Positions 1 to 9,110 are shown, counted from the first letter of the stretch. The stretch is DNA of 64,000 bases from Desulfatitalea alkaliphila (GCF_022968795.1 NZ_JALJRB010000012.1:57491-121490), one strand, 5' to 3'. Translations and numbers: made by a program. The notes: generated from the letters alone by a model not told the origin.

Positions 1-771
1 AAGAGGGCGGCTGGTCCGCTGTCCCAGCACGTCTTGCGGGTCGAAAACGGCGCTGGTCGGCACCCGCGCGAGATTCATGCGTTCGGTTTTCAAATCCGCC
101 GCCGTGATGGGTTGATTGCGCCCCAAGGGTTTGGCCGCCAACACCACCTCCTGCCACACCTCGATGTAAGTGGGCACGCTGACCCGCTGCGCCACCTGGC
201 CGTCCACCAGGATGTTCACCCGGAACGGCACGGCGCCCAGCCAATTTACGTGTTTGGGCGCGTTCACCTGAAAAGTGACCCGGCCCGGCGGCACGCGATG
301 GTCCTGGTGGTATCGGATCGGACGCAAGGTCATCTGTTCGGCGCTCCAGGGGGCATGGGTTTCGATGTGCGAACGCACCGCTTCCACAATCCGTTCGGCT
401 GTCACGCCATGGTGATTGCGCAACACTTTCACCGGGCCGCTGTCCCGGATATCGAATCGGGCCGGGTCCAGATCGTTTTGCTTGAGCCGCATCTCTATTT
501 GGCCCCGGTGGACCAAGAGGGACTGGCCCGGCAGCGGCGAACGGCCTACCTCGACGGCCTGCAACCGCTCCAGCGCCGCACCGTCCAACCCCAGGATGTC
601 GGCCACCGTGCCGAGGGTGATGACATCCTCATCCACCGTGGCATCGGGGCTCAGCACAATGCGGATCGGATCGGTCGCCGTGGCCGTCATGCCGACAGCG
701 GGCATGAGCAACAATGTGACCGTCAAAATCAATATAGCAATATGACTGTAATTTTGGTGTTTTTTGCCCAT
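1..771 (-). CDS. flgA: Flagellar P-ring assembly chaperone FlgA (3' end outside window)
   Basis: Reading leftward from the ATG at 771, the frame is open to the window edge, so about 257 residues are present and the C-terminus is missing. The start MGKKHQNYSHIAILILTV looks like a signal peptide, as expected for a periplasmic chaperone that assists FlgI polymerisation into the P ring. Further in, a VDEDVITLGTVADILG stretch and the later GRNQPITAADLKTERMNL stretch resemble the SAF-type region of FlgA. It starts 8 bases after the flgG stop, so the two are surely co-transcribed in flgF-flgG-flgA. The ring genes flgH and flgI probably follow to the left. Family assignment is by remembered similarity and gene order. 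Confidence 0.85.
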   Translation of the reverse strand, partial: MGKKHQNYSHIAILILTVTLLLMPAVGMTATATDPIRIVLSPDATVDEDVITLGTVADILGLDGAALERLQAVEVGRSPLPGQSLLVHRGQIEMRLKQNDLDPARFDIRDSGPVKVLRNHHGVTAERIVEAVRSHIETHAPWSAEQMTLRPIRYHQDHRVPPGRVTFQVNAPKHVNWLGAVPFRVNILVDGQVAQRVSVPTYIEVWQEVVLAAKPLGRNQPITAADLKTERMNLARVPTSAVFDPQDVLGQRTSRPL

Positions 772-779
772 TATCTCAA

Positions 780-1568
780 CTATCGCTTCAAGTTGTTGGC
801 CACCTGCAGCATGTCGTCGGCCGCCTGAATGGCCTTGCTGTTGATCTCGTAGGCGCGCTGGGCCGTGATCATGTTGACCATCTCGTCCACCACGCTCACG
901 TTGGACATTTCGAGATAGCCCTGGGCCAAGGTACCGTAACCCTCTTCGCCCGGCTCACCCAAAATGGCATCGCCGGAGGCATCGGTACGCACGAAAAGAT
1001 TGCGCCCGATGGCCGACAGGCCGGCCGGATTGACGAAGCGCGCCAGCTCGATGTTGCCGATGTCCACCGGAATCTCCTGTCCGGCCTGCAAAATGGAAAC
1101 GGTGCCGCCCGTGCCGATGGAAACCGCTACCGTATCGATGGGGAAATTGATTTCCGGTTCGATGAGAAAGCCGTCGGGGGTGACCATGCGCCCCTCGCCG
1201 TCGATTTTGAAGTTGCCGGCGCGGGAATAGGCGATTTCACCATTGGGCTGAATGATCTGAAAAAAGCCCGACCCTTCGATGGCGATATCCAGATCGTTCT
1301 GGGTGTGCTGGAAATCGCCCTGGGTGAACAATCGCTGGGTGGCCACCGGCCGGGTGCCGTGACCCACCTGGATGCCGGTGGGCACCTGGCTGTCCCCCGC
1401 CGTTGTGAATCCCGGCGGCCGCATGGTTTCGTACAGCAGATCCTGGAACTCGGCACGGCTGCGCTTGAAACCGGCGGTGTTGACGTTGGAAAGGTTGTTG
1501 GCGATCACATCGATGTTCAATGTTTGCGCCTGCATTCCCGAAGCGGCGGACCAAAGACTGCGGATCAT
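780..1568 (-). CDS. flgG: Flagellar distal rod protein FlgG
   Basis: 262 residues, the usual FlgG length. The N-terminal rod/hook motif ([18 protein letters not shown], about residues 25-42) and the C-terminal helix ([20 protein letters not shown]) are the paired coiled-coil ends typical of axial flagellar proteins. FlgG forms the distal rod that crosses the P and L rings. It lies 63 bases after flgF and just before flgA, the common flgF-flgG-flgA order. Confidence 0.95.
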   Translation of the reverse strand: MIRSLWSAASGMQAQTLNIDVIANNLSNVNTAGFKRSRAEFQDLLYETMRPPGFTTAGDSQVPTGIQVGHGTRPVATQRLFTQGDFQHTQNDLDIAIEGSGFFQIIQPNGEIAYSRAGNFKIDGEGRMVTPDGFLIEPEINFPIDTVAVSIGTGGTVSILQAGQEIPVDIGNIELARFVNPAGLSAIGRNLFVRTDASGDAILGEPGEEGYGTLAQGYLEMSNVSVVDEMVNMITAQRAYEINSKAIQAADDMLQVANNLKR

Positions 1569-1631
1569 GGCGTTTACCTCTTGATGGTGTGTTCCGTTTG
1601 GCTCATGTGATCGGCGATTCGCATGAAACGT

Positions 1632-2372
1632 CTAGCTCGCCTTGCCGACCTCGTTCACGGTTTTGGCCGTGGCCTCGTCGGCGGTGCGGATGATGCGTTG
1701 ATAAGCTTCGAAAACCCGCATCGTCTCGATGATTTCGGTCATGGTGCGAATGGGGTCCACATTGGAGCTTTCCAGGTGCCCCGGCACCAGGTGCATCTCT
1801 TCCGGCGCGACGGCTTGCGCCGCCTCGCCCTGTTGGGGCACGAAAAGGGTGTCGCCTTGTTTGGTCAGGGCATAGGGCTCGGCAAAATCGACAATCTGCA
1901 GCTCTCCCACGCCCTCTCCGTCCACGAACACCTCGCCCCGCTCGTTGATTTCCACCCGGCCGCCGTCAATGGCGATCTCCCCGCCCTGCCCCACCACCGG
2001 CCAACCCTCGGGCGTACTCAACACCCCTTCCGCGTTGACGGTGAAATGGCCCTTGCGGGTGAATTTGGGGCCCTCCGGGGTCTGGACCTCGAAAAAGCCC
2101 TTGCCGGCAATGGCGACGTCCAAGGGGTTTCCCGTGCGGGTGAGGGCGCCGCCACGAAAATCGGTGCGGGCCTCCATGGGCGGCGCGTAGGGGGAGATGC
2201 GCCCGGGCCCCATGGCCGGTGGATCGGGCATCTCCGCTTGCGGCATGCGAAAAATCGGCTGGTCGGCCTTGAAGCCGGAGGTGTTGACATTGGCCAGGTT
2301 GTTGGAGAGCATGTCCAGGCGCATTTGTTGCAGCAACGCACCGGCTGCCGCTTGATATATGGTGCCGCTCAT
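1632..2372 (-). CDS. flgF: Flagellar proximal rod protein FlgF
   Basis: 246 residues with the N-terminal axial motif SNNLANVNTSGFKADQP and a C-terminal LESSNVDPIRTMTEIIETMR helix. The length and the lack of the canonical FlgG internal sequence favour FlgF. FlgF is part of the rod in the periplasm. It is the first gene of the flgF-flgG-flgA unit; a sigma54-type promoter lies about 53 bases upstream of the ATG and a GAAAGGAAGGCC ribosome site directly before it. Confidence 0.92.
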   Translation of the reverse strand: MSGTIYQAAAGALLQQMRLDMLSNNLANVNTSGFKADQPIFRMPQAEMPDPPAMGPGRISPYAPPMEARTDFRGGALTRTGNPLDVAIAGKGFFEVQTPEGPKFTRKGHFTVNAEGVLSTPEGWPVVGQGGEIAIDGGRVEINERGEVFVDGEGVGELQIVDFAEPYALTKQGDTLFVPQQGEAAQAVAPEEMHLVPGHLESSNVDPIRTMTEIIETMRVFEAYQRIIRTADEATAKTVNEVGKAS

Positions 2373-2424
2373 GGCCTTCCTTTCATGGCGAAGAGGCGTG
2401 TTGAAAATGTCCTATGGATAGAAT

Positions 2425-2440
2425 TGCAACCATTATGCCA
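2425..2440 (-). promoter_or_regulatory. Sigma54 (-24/-12) promoter for flgF-flgG-flgA
   Basis: On the minus strand the sequence TGGCATAATGGTTGCA matches the sigma54 consensus TGGCAYR-N4-TTGCW, with the invariant GG and GC correctly spaced. It lies in the only sizeable gap before flgF. A sigma54-type activator is encoded in the same flagellar block (27579-28910). Confidence 0.7.
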
Positions 2441-2512
2441 GCACCTATTTAATCATATCTTTCTGTAATTAATGGACTATTTATTGTTCTCCGCTGTCAT
2501 GACCGTCATTCA

Positions 2513-2531
2513 CCCGGCAACATTTGCCGGG
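2513..2531. other. Short perfect hairpin between the small membrane protein gene and flgF
   Basis: CCCGGCAA, a CAT loop and TTGCCGGG form an 8-bp perfect stem. It lies downstream of the 2587-3129 gene and upstream of the flgF promoter, where a terminator would be expected. No T-run follows on either strand, so intrinsic termination is uncertain. Confidence 0.4.
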
Positions 2532-2586
2532 CCGCCGTCAAAAGGGCCGGGTCGTATCATGCGTTCAGGTGTCCTTCCGTTGTGCT

Positions 2587-3129
2587 TCAGGCGACGGCCT
2601 CCAGGCGTCCGCCCTTGGCACGGGTGTCGCCGGCGTGCATTTTGAGAGCGATGTGGACCTCCATGGTGGAGAGGCCCAAACGATAAGCAATCTCCTCGGC
2701 GGGCAGACCTTCGTCGGCCAAGAGGAGGACCTGTTGGGCCACCGGCAGTTCCTGTTCGTCCGGCTCGGGCGCAGTGCCGGGTGACGGTGTCGCCGGCTTT
2801 TCCGCGGCAGGGACGGAACGCGCCGGCGCATGCATGGTCTCGGTGGGCATGGCATATGTGATCAAGGCGTGCAGCTTCATGCGTTCGGCTTCGATCATGG
2901 CCATCAGGCCGTCGAACACCGTGTCGATCTGCTGCTCGAGCAGTTGACGGTGGATGGTGGCCGTCACACTCCGGGCGGAAGCCGGATTTTCCACCGGTCG
3001 AGGCGCACCGGCGAGGATTCGCCGTTTGCGCCGCGTGCGCAACAGCCCCAAGGAAAGCAGCAACAGGCACAGGGTCGGAACGCCGGCGGCGGTCATCACC
3101 AGCCATAGGGGAATGGACATGCTCAACAT
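2587..3129 (-). CDS. Small single-pass membrane protein in flagellar operon, unknown function
   Basis: 180 residues. Residues 5-28 (PLWLVMTAAGVPTLCLLLLS) are one hydrophobic membrane segment, followed by a basic RTRRKRR stretch, so the rest is probably cytoplasmic. The last 40 residues contain ADEGLPAEEIAYRLGLSTME, which looks like a helix-turn-helix. It starts 13 bases after the fliA stop and is likely co-transcribed with it. Position and shape recall uncharacterised DUF6115-like proteins near flagellar or chemotaxis genes, but I do not recognise it securely. A membrane-anchored HTH next to FliA could be regulatory; this is inference only. Confidence 0.7.
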   Translation of the reverse strand: MLSMSIPLWLVMTAAGVPTLCLLLLSLGLLRTRRKRRILAGAPRPVENPASARSVTATIHRQLLEQQIDTVFDGLMAMIEAERMKLHALITYAMPTETMHAPARSVPAAEKPATPSPGTAPEPDEQELPVAQQVLLLADEGLPAEEIAYRLGLSTMEVHIALKMHAGDTRAKGGRLEAVA

Positions 3130-3142
3130 AGCAACTCCTTTT

Positions 3143-3901
3143 TTATTCGCTCAGTAATCCGTCTTTGCGCAATTTGCCGCGCAAGCGCAGAACGGCCTGG
3201 GAGTGGATCTGGGAGACCCGCGACTCGGTGATCTCCAACACCATGCCGATCTCCTTCATGGTCATCTCGTCGTTGTAATACATGGAGACCACCAGGCGCT
3301 CTTTCTCCGGCAACTGCTCGATGTGCCGGGCCAGGGTGCTTTTGACCTCCTTGATGGTGGTCAGGGAAAGGGCGTCGTCTCCGTCGCTGTTGACCAGGCT
3401 GTTGAGAAAGCCCTCCTTCTCGTCCCGGGCCGTGTAACCCAGCTCTTCGAAGCTGACGAAGGAGATGCTGGACATACGCTTGACTTGGTACAGCTGGTCC
3501 AGATCCATCTCCATCTCCTCGGCCACCTCATCATCGGAGGCTTCGCGGCCCAACTGTTGCTCCAGCTTCAGGCAGGCCTTTTCCAGCGCGCGGATCTTTT
3601 TGCGGGTGGTGCGGCCCAGGAAGTCGCGGGAGCGCAATTCGCTCAACACCGCCCCCTTGATGCGGAAAACCGCATAGGTCATGAACTTGTTGTCCCGGCT
3701 GGGATCGTAACGCTCGATGGCTTGAATCAAGCCGATGATGCCCACGTTGATCAAATCGCCCACCTCAACCGTCGGCGGCAAATGGGTGGCGATGCGGTTG
3801 ACGATGCGATTCACGTAAGGCAGGTATTCGGCGATGATTTCATTGCGCAGGAGGTGATCGTCCTTGTCCAGCGTTTTGAGTTGGGTATCATTCACTGACA
3901 T
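3143..3901 (-). CDS. fliA: Flagellar sigma factor FliA (sigma28)
   Basis: About 252 residues. Region 2 (EYLPYVNRIVNRIATHLPP, then VGDLINVGIIGLIQAIERYD and FMTYAVFRIKGAVLSELRS) and region 4 (LPEKERLVVSMYYNDEMTMK, then EIGMVLEITESRVSQIHSQA) are characteristic of the FliA/WhiG group, which reads late flagellar promoters. I choose the ATG at 3901 because GGGGAG sits 5 bases before it; an in-frame ATG at 3937 would add 12 residues. The gene follows flhF-flhG, a frequent arrangement in polar flagellates. Confidence 0.93.
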   Translation of the reverse strand: MSVNDTQLKTLDKDDHLLRNEIIAEYLPYVNRIVNRIATHLPPTVEVGDLINVGIIGLIQAIERYDPSRDNKFMTYAVFRIKGAVLSELRSRDFLGRTTRKKIRALEKACLKLEQQLGREASDDEVAEEMEMDLDQLYQVKRMSSISFVSFEELGYTARDEKEGFLNSLVNSDGDDALSLTTIKEVKSTLARHIEQLPEKERLVVSMYYNDEMTMKEIGMVLEITESRVSQIHSQAVLRLRGKLRKDGLLSE

Positions 3902-3970
3902 GCTGCTCCCCGGTTTTGTCTGAAGGGTCCGGTTCATCCGGCCCTTGCGAAAGGCTTTTGCAATAGTGCC

Positions 3971-4867
3971 TCAGGGCAATTCGGTCATGTTCCACTGCCG
4001 CATCCGTCCGCTGCGCGCCGAATGGGGGGCGGCGGCGATCTTGCGCGCCAGCGCCGCGAAGTTGCGGCTGGCTTTGGACAGGGGCGCCATTTCGGTGACG
4101 GCCTTTTGCCGCCGAACGCCCTTGCGGACCTGTTCGTCGGTCAGGATGCAACCGTAATATTCCATTGAAATATTGAGGAAACGATCCGCCACCAGATTCA
4201 ACTGGCGATACACCTCCTCGGCCTCCTGGTCCGTGGCGGCGGCGTTGACCAGCAACTTGAAATGATCGGTGCCGTACTTGACCGACAACACCTTCATCAT
4301 GGCATAGGCATCGGTGATGGAAGTGGGCTCCGGCGTGGCCACCAGCAGGATTTCATCCGCATTGATGTTGAAATAGAGCACATTGCTGGAAATCCCGGCG
4401 GCCGTATCGATGAGCATGATATCGAAATCCTGAATGTAGGCTTCCAGTTGGCCGAACACCCGTTGGCGCTCTTCCATGGTCAAGGCGGTCAGGTCCTGGA
4501 TGCCGGAGGCCGCCGGCAGGATGCGAATGCCGCCGGGTCCGGTCACCACCACTTCGGCAAGCTGCTTTTCGCCCCGCACCACGTGGGACAGATTGTAACG
4601 GGGGGTGAGCCCCAGCAGCACGTCCAGGTTGCCCAGTCCCAGATCGGCGTCGAAGATCAGCACCTTCTTGCCGAAGCGGCGCAGGGTGTAGCCCAGGTTG
4701 GCGACGATGTTGGTTTTGCCCACCCCGCCTTTGCCGCTGGTGATGGCGATGATTTTGGGAAACCGCTGCCGGCGTTCGGTGGGCGGCTCCTCCGTGGACG
4801 GGGTCCATGCCGGTTTGCGGGAATCGAGACGAATCACTTTACTGTTGGAGGCATCGCTGCAGTGCAT
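3971..4867 (-). CDS. flhG: MinD-like ATPase FlhG (flagellar number control)
   Basis: 298 residues from the ATG at 4867. The deviant Walker A ITSGKGGVGKTNIVANLGY (about 43-61) and LIFDADLGLGNLDVLLG define the MinD/FlhG ParA-like family. FlhG limits flagellar number and works with the GTPase FlhF, which is encoded 4 bases upstream. The frame stays open much further upstream, but that part is the antisense of translated flhF and has no family resemblance. The N-terminal stretch before the P-loop (about 40 residues) resembles the FlhG region that activates FlhF. Confidence 0.92.
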   Translation of the reverse strand: MHCSDASNSKVIRLDSRKPAWTPSTEEPPTERRQRFPKIIAITSGKGGVGKTNIVANLGYTLRRFGKKVLIFDADLGLGNLDVLLGLTPRYNLSHVVRGEKQLAEVVVTGPGGIRILPAASGIQDLTALTMEERQRVFGQLEAYIQDFDIMLIDTAAGISSNVLYFNINADEILLVATPEPTSITDAYAMMKVLSVKYGTDHFKLLVNAAATDQEAEEVYRQLNLVADRFLNISMEYYGCILTDEQVRKGVRRQKAVTEMAPLSKASRNFAALARKIAAAPHSARSGRMRQWNMTELP

Positions 4868-4871
4868 AGGG

Positions 4872-6350
4872 TTACTTCCTGCCACCGGCGTATCGGGCTT
4901 GCGCCGGCCGATCAATGGTTTTGGGAGCGAGAAGGGAGGCGCAGCACATGCGGCAGGGCTTGAATCCCTGGGCCATGGCGTCGGTGCCGTCCCTGAACAG
5001 CCAGACATTGTCATCGTTGATGCGCTTGACCGCTTTGCAGTCGCGCTGGTGAAAGATGTCGGAATTGCGGTTGGCCACATATCGCCCTTGCACCGATGAT
5101 TGCGACGGCGGCCGGGTAGCGTCGGCGTTGTCCGTTTCCGGGTTCGCTTGCAGCCCCTCGTGCTGCTCCTGCACATTGTTGAACAGCCGTTCGGCCACGG
5201 CACGTGCCCCGGCCACCTGCAATCCTTCAGGCAGGCGGGCATCGCAACCCAGGTACACCAGGGGCCAACGACGGCTTGCCACCTGCTCCAGAACCGGCCC
5301 GAAACGGTCGCACCAATCCAGATGGGTGGGCAGCAGACGGGTGACGCCCAGTGGTCCGAAAAAATCGCTCACCCGCTCCATGGTCCTGGATTGGGTCGTT
5401 GCATTGAACACCAGGTGGACATCGGCCTGGTCCAATGTCATCAGCATCCCAGCCAGCCGTTCCCGTGGTGCCAGGGCAAGGGGATCCAAACCCGGGGTGT
5501 CGATCACCACCAGGTCGCAATCGTCAAAACAAGCCAGGGCCGACTGGAGTTGATCGCTGTCGCGCGCCGTTTGCAAGGCGACGCCCATGAGGTTGCAGAA
5601 CCGTTCCAATTCCACGGTGCCCGCTATACGCTGGTCGTCCAGGCTGATGACCCCGACCGACTGTTTGGCATAGAGCACGGCATGGCCTGCCATTTTGGCC
5701 GCCACGGCGGTTTTGCCGGCGCCCGCGGGTCCCACCAGCACCACGATCCGGCGCGCTTTGCGCATCGCTCCGCGCACCGGCGCCACCCAGCCGCGGGCCT
5801 CGATGATCTGAACGGCGGCGGCCAATGTCTCGTCGGGATCCGTTTGATCGTCCGCCGCCACTGCGGTGATCTGGTCGGCCAGTTCCGTCGCCAAGGCGCG
5901 GCCCATACCCCCTTCGCGCAACCGATCATAGACGGACACCGGGGCATTCGCGACGGGGTCGGCCACCGGCCGATCGGCGGACTCGGTCATCAAACGAATG
6001 AACTTGGGCTTGAGTTTCTCTTGTCCCGTGCGGGTGATGGGAGTGTAGCGCTGCAACAGATGGGCGATCCCCCCCGCCGGCCGGGCGCCGTTGCCTTGCC
6101 CGGAGGCTGCGGCCTTTTGACCGGATACGGTATCCGCTGCGGCCGAGACCTCGTCGAGCGGGTCCGGCGCCACCGCCGCCGGATCGATGGCGGCCGTGAC
6201 CACCACCTGCCCGCCGCGCTTGCCGCCCAGCAACCGCCCGGCCTTGCCGGCGGTCTTGGCGGAAAGAATGACGGCCTCCTCGCCGAACTCCTTTTTCACC
6301 ATGCGCAGGGCCTCGGACATGCTCGAGGCTTCGAAACGTTTAATCTTCAT
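4872..6350 (-). CDS. flhF: Flagellar SRP-like GTPase FlhF with a C-terminal Ada-type zinc-binding tail
   Basis: 492 residues, longer than usual for FlhF. The start MKIKRFEASSMSEALRMVKK is the typical FlhF B-domain. The GTPase has G1 GPAGAGKT (207-214), G3-like DTPG (284-287) and a G4 position reading THLD (342-345) where TKLD is normal. After the GTPase ends near 395, a linker leads to residues 424-470, YVANRNSDIFHQRDC and then QGFKPCRMC, which match the Ada metal-binding fold; likely ligands are H434, C438, C466 and C469. FlhF places the flagellum at the pole. flhF overlaps flhA by 11 bases and is followed by flhG. The tail is unusual; see findings. Confidence 0.92.
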   Translation of the reverse strand: MKIKRFEASSMSEALRMVKKEFGEEAVILSAKTAGKAGRLLGGKRGGQVVVTAAIDPAAVAPDPLDEVSAAADTVSGQKAAASGQGNGARPAGGIAHLLQRYTPITRTGQEKLKPKFIRLMTESADRPVADPVANAPVSVYDRLREGGMGRALATELADQITAVAADDQTDPDETLAAAVQIIEARGWVAPVRGAMRKARRIVVLVGPAGAGKTAVAAKMAGHAVLYAKQSVGVISLDDQRIAGTVELERFCNLMGVALQTARDSDQLQSALACFDDCDLVVIDTPGLDPLALAPRERLAGMLMTLDQADVHLVFNATTQSRTMERVSDFFGPLGVTRLLPTHLDWCDRFGPVLEQVASRRWPLVYLGCDARLPEGLQVAGARAVAERLFNNVQEQHEGLQANPETDNADATRPPSQSSVQGRYVANRNSDIFHQRDCKAVKRINDDNVWLFRDGTDAMAQGFKPCRMCCASLLAPKTIDRPAQARYAGGRK

Positions 6351-8511
6351 CGGTCAGCTCCGCGACGCCTATGGATTGAATGCGCGTTGTCGGCAGGATC
6401 TCTTCGTAAGCCAACACCACCATCTGGGGGATGAAGCGATCCACCAATTTTTTGAAATGCCCCCGCAATTGGCCCGAACAGAGTACCACCGGCTGCAGAT
6501 TGCGGTGGGCGAACTTCTCCACCTGCTCGGCCAGCCGCTGCATCAACCGTTGGGCCGTCTGGGGCGACAGGGTAATGAACTCTCCCTGGTCGGTACGCTG
6601 CAACGACTCGGCGATACGCCGCTCGGCCCCCTGCCCCAGCACCACCGCCGACAACTCCCCTTCCGGCGTCTGGTACTGCCGGGTGATGGTACGGGCCAAC
6701 GCCTGGCGCACATATTCGGTCAACAAATCGATCTGCTTGATCGACGGCGCCCAGTCGGCGATGGCCTCCAGGATGGTCAGCAGATCGCGGATGGGCACCT
6801 GTTCAGTGAGCAGGTTCTGCAGCACCCGCACCACGCCGCCCAGGGACATCTGCGTGGGCACCAGTTCGTCCACCACCTTGGGGTGGGTCTCCTTCAGGCT
6901 GTCGAGCATCTGCTGCACTTCCTGGCGCCCGATCAGCTCATGGGCATTGCGCCGGATCACATCGGAAATGTGGGTGGTCAACACCGTGGGCAGATCCACC
7001 ACCGTGTACCCCTTGGCGATGGCTTCTTCCCGGTTGCTCTCCTTGATCCAGTAGGCGTCGATGCCGTAGGCCGGCTCCTTGGTGGGGATGCCGCGCAGGT
7101 TTTCATCGGCATGCCCCGGATTCATGGCCATGTAGTGGTGCAGCATCATGTCGCCCCGGGCCACCTCGTTGCCCTTGAGCTTGATGCAATATTCGCCCGG
7201 CTTGAGCTGCATGTTGTCCTGAATGTGAATGGAGGGCACCACGATGCCGATCTCCTGGGCGATCTGACGACGGATCGACTTGATGCGGTCCAGCAATTCG
7301 CCGTCCTGCTGGGCATCCACCAGGGGAATGAGGCCGTAGCCGATCTCCAGTCCCAGAATATCCACCGGGGGCAGCGGCTTGAAAACATCGGCGGCCCCAT
7401 CGGCCGGCGCTTCGTCCACCGTATCGGGCAGTTCGGCCTCCCGGGCCTGCCGCTGCCGTTGCGCTTGCAGCAGGGTGTAGGCCAAGCCGCCGGCCAACAA
7501 GGAGAGAATGAAGAAAGGTGCCGTGGGCAACCCCGGAATGATCCCGAAGCCGAATAGAATGGCCGCCGCCACGAACAGCGCCCGGGGCTGCATGAAGAGT
7601 TGGCTGCCGATCTCCGACCCCAGGCTGCTCTCCGCCCCGGCCCGGCTGACCACGATGCCGGCGGCCGTGGAAATGATCAGGGCCGGTACCTGGCTGACCA
7701 GCCCGTCGCCCACGGTCAACAAGGTGTAGGTCTGGGCCGCGTCGCCGAAGGACATGCCGTTTTGGAATACACCGATGGCAAACCCGGCGACGATGTTGAT
7801 CAGGGTGATGACGATACCGGCGATGGCATCGCCGCGCACGAACTTATTGGCGCCGTCCATGGCGCCGTAATATTCCGACTCGCGGGAAAGCAGGCGTCGC
7901 CGTTCGCGGGCCTCCTGCTCGTCGATCAAACCGGCGTTCAGATCGGCGTCGATACTCATCTGCTTGCCCGGCATGGCATCCAAGGTGAAGCGCGCCGCCA
8001 CCTCGGCGATGCGCCCGGCGCCCTTGGTGATGACCACGAAGTTGACCACCACCAGGATCAGGAAAACGATCACCCCCACCAGGTAGTTGCCGCCCACCAC
8101 GAAGCTGCCGAAGGCCATGATGACCCTGCCGGCGGCGGAAGCCCCCTCGTTGCCGTGCAGCAAAATCAACCGCGTGGAAGCGATGTTCAGCGCCAGGCGA
8201 AACAAGGTGGCCAACAGCAAAATGGAAGGAAACGCGGAAAAATCGAGCGGCTTAATCACATACATGCCCACCAGCAGAATCATCAGGCCGAAGGTGATGT
8301 TGAAGGTGAGCAGCAGGTCGAGCATGGCGGTGGGAATGGGAATGATCATCACCATCAGAATGCTCATGGCGGCAAATCCCATGGCCACATCGGTGTTGCG
8401 GGTAAAAAACGCGAACAGCCCGCCGGGTGATGATTTTTCCGCTATTTCCATGAATAACCTTGCGTGGTTGGCAATGATTCGAGACGACACCCCGGTTTTT
8501 GCATTTTCCAT
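6340..8511 (-). CDS. flhA: Flagellar export gate protein FlhA
   Basis: Up to 723 residues. An N-terminal half with about eight membrane segments is followed by the conserved FHIPEP-type loop (DAMPGKQMSIDADLNAGLI then EARERRRLLSRESEYYGAMD) and a large cytoplasmic domain that docks substrates and chaperones. FlhA is the core of the flagellar type III export gate. An in-frame ATG at 8451 has AAGG 6 bases upstream and may be the real start (703 residues). The gene overlaps flhF at its 3' end and is separated from flhB by a 440-bp repeat element. Confidence 0.95.
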   Translation of the reverse strand: MENAKTGVSSRIIANHARLFMEIAEKSSPGGLFAFFTRNTDVAMGFAAMSILMVMIIPIPTAMLDLLLTFNITFGLMILLVGMYVIKPLDFSAFPSILLLATLFRLALNIASTRLILLHGNEGASAAGRVIMAFGSFVVGGNYLVGVIVFLILVVVNFVVITKGAGRIAEVAARFTLDAMPGKQMSIDADLNAGLIDEQEARERRRLLSRESEYYGAMDGANKFVRGDAIAGIVITLINIVAGFAIGVFQNGMSFGDAAQTYTLLTVGDGLVSQVPALIISTAAGIVVSRAGAESSLGSEIGSQLFMQPRALFVAAAILFGFGIIPGLPTAPFFILSLLAGGLAYTLLQAQRQRQAREAELPDTVDEAPADGAADVFKPLPPVDILGLEIGYGLIPLVDAQQDGELLDRIKSIRRQIAQEIGIVVPSIHIQDNMQLKPGEYCIKLKGNEVARGDMMLHHYMAMNPGHADENLRGIPTKEPAYGIDAYWIKESNREEAIAKGYTVVDLPTVLTTHISDVIRRNAHELIGRQEVQQMLDSLKETHPKVVDELVPTQMSLGGVVRVLQNLLTEQVPIRDLLTILEAIADWAPSIKQIDLLTEYVRQALARTITRQYQTPEGELSAVVLGQGAERRIAESLQRTDQGEFITLSPQTAQRLMQRLAEQVEKFAHRNLQPVVLCSGQLRGHFKKLVDRFIPQMVVLAYEEILPTTRIQSIGVAELTDED

Positions 8512-8670
8512 GCCTGATTTTCGGGCATCCCAATTTTTTGATTTCCCGCTCCAGGGCGAGCTTCAGAGGCTTGAAATGCAATAGAATATGGGTGATGGGG
8601 GTGTTATTGGCGAAGAGGAAGGGAGGGGTTGGGGGGCGTCAAATTTTCGCCGCATAATTTAAATAGATAG

Positions 8671-9110
8671 TGTTAAGTTTTAAGTGTTAAGTTTTAAGTT
8701 AATGTATTCTATCGATTATATGGTTACAGAGGTTTGGGGAAGTGGTGCCGTTGCACCTTTTGGAGGCGTTATGACCGATTTCGAATGCACTGTGGTGGGC
8801 ATTGATGCCCGGGCACGGCATGCCGTGCCCCTAAGGGGGCAGATCTTGCAGTTGCGACAGGGGCAAGACGCAAGTGACCGGATACGGCAAACGGTTTCGG
8901 ATGGTCGGTTGCGTTTCAATCCGCGAGGGTCACGGGATGCCATGACCCAAATTATAGGATGCGCTGACGAAGGAAGCGCATCTGTTGGCACACAGCACAT
9001 CCCCACACCGCCCGAACCCCACCCAACCTTCCATAATCGATAGAATTCCTTAACTTAAAACTTAAAACTTAACACTTAACACTTAAAACTTAACACTTAA
9101 AACTCTATAA
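8671..9110. repeat. Composite repeat element A: inverted AT-rich repeats flanking palindromes
   Basis: Two copies of the dispersed AT-rich repeat face each other. At 8671-8722 the plus strand reads TTAAGTTTTAAGTGTTAAG and ends TTCTATCGATTATATGG. At 9031-9110 the reverse form reads ATAATCGATAGAATTCCTTA followed by AACTTAAAA-type units. Between them are a perfect 20-bp palindrome at 8811-8830 (GGGCACGGCATGCCGTGCCC) and a 29-nt hairpin at 8954-8982 (GGATGCGC stem, TGACGAAGGAA loop, GCGCATC). The same parts recur in three other gaps. The open frame at 8684-9043 looks non-coding. The element lies between flhA and flhB, ending 2 bases from the flhB stop. Confidence 0.75.

Noticed and set aside
34..828. 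Long plus-strand frame over flgA
   Set aside because: It is antisense to a well-conserved FlgA and rich in His/Arg/Gly as typical of GC-rich shadow frames.
6187..7557. 456-codon plus-strand frame opposite flhF/flhA
   Set aside because: The minus strand encodes clear FlhA and FlhF; this frame has no recognisable domain and shadow-like composition.
8684..9043. 119-codon frame inside repeat element A
   Set aside because: It runs through palindromes and AT-rich repeats, has no ribosome site and no family resemblance.
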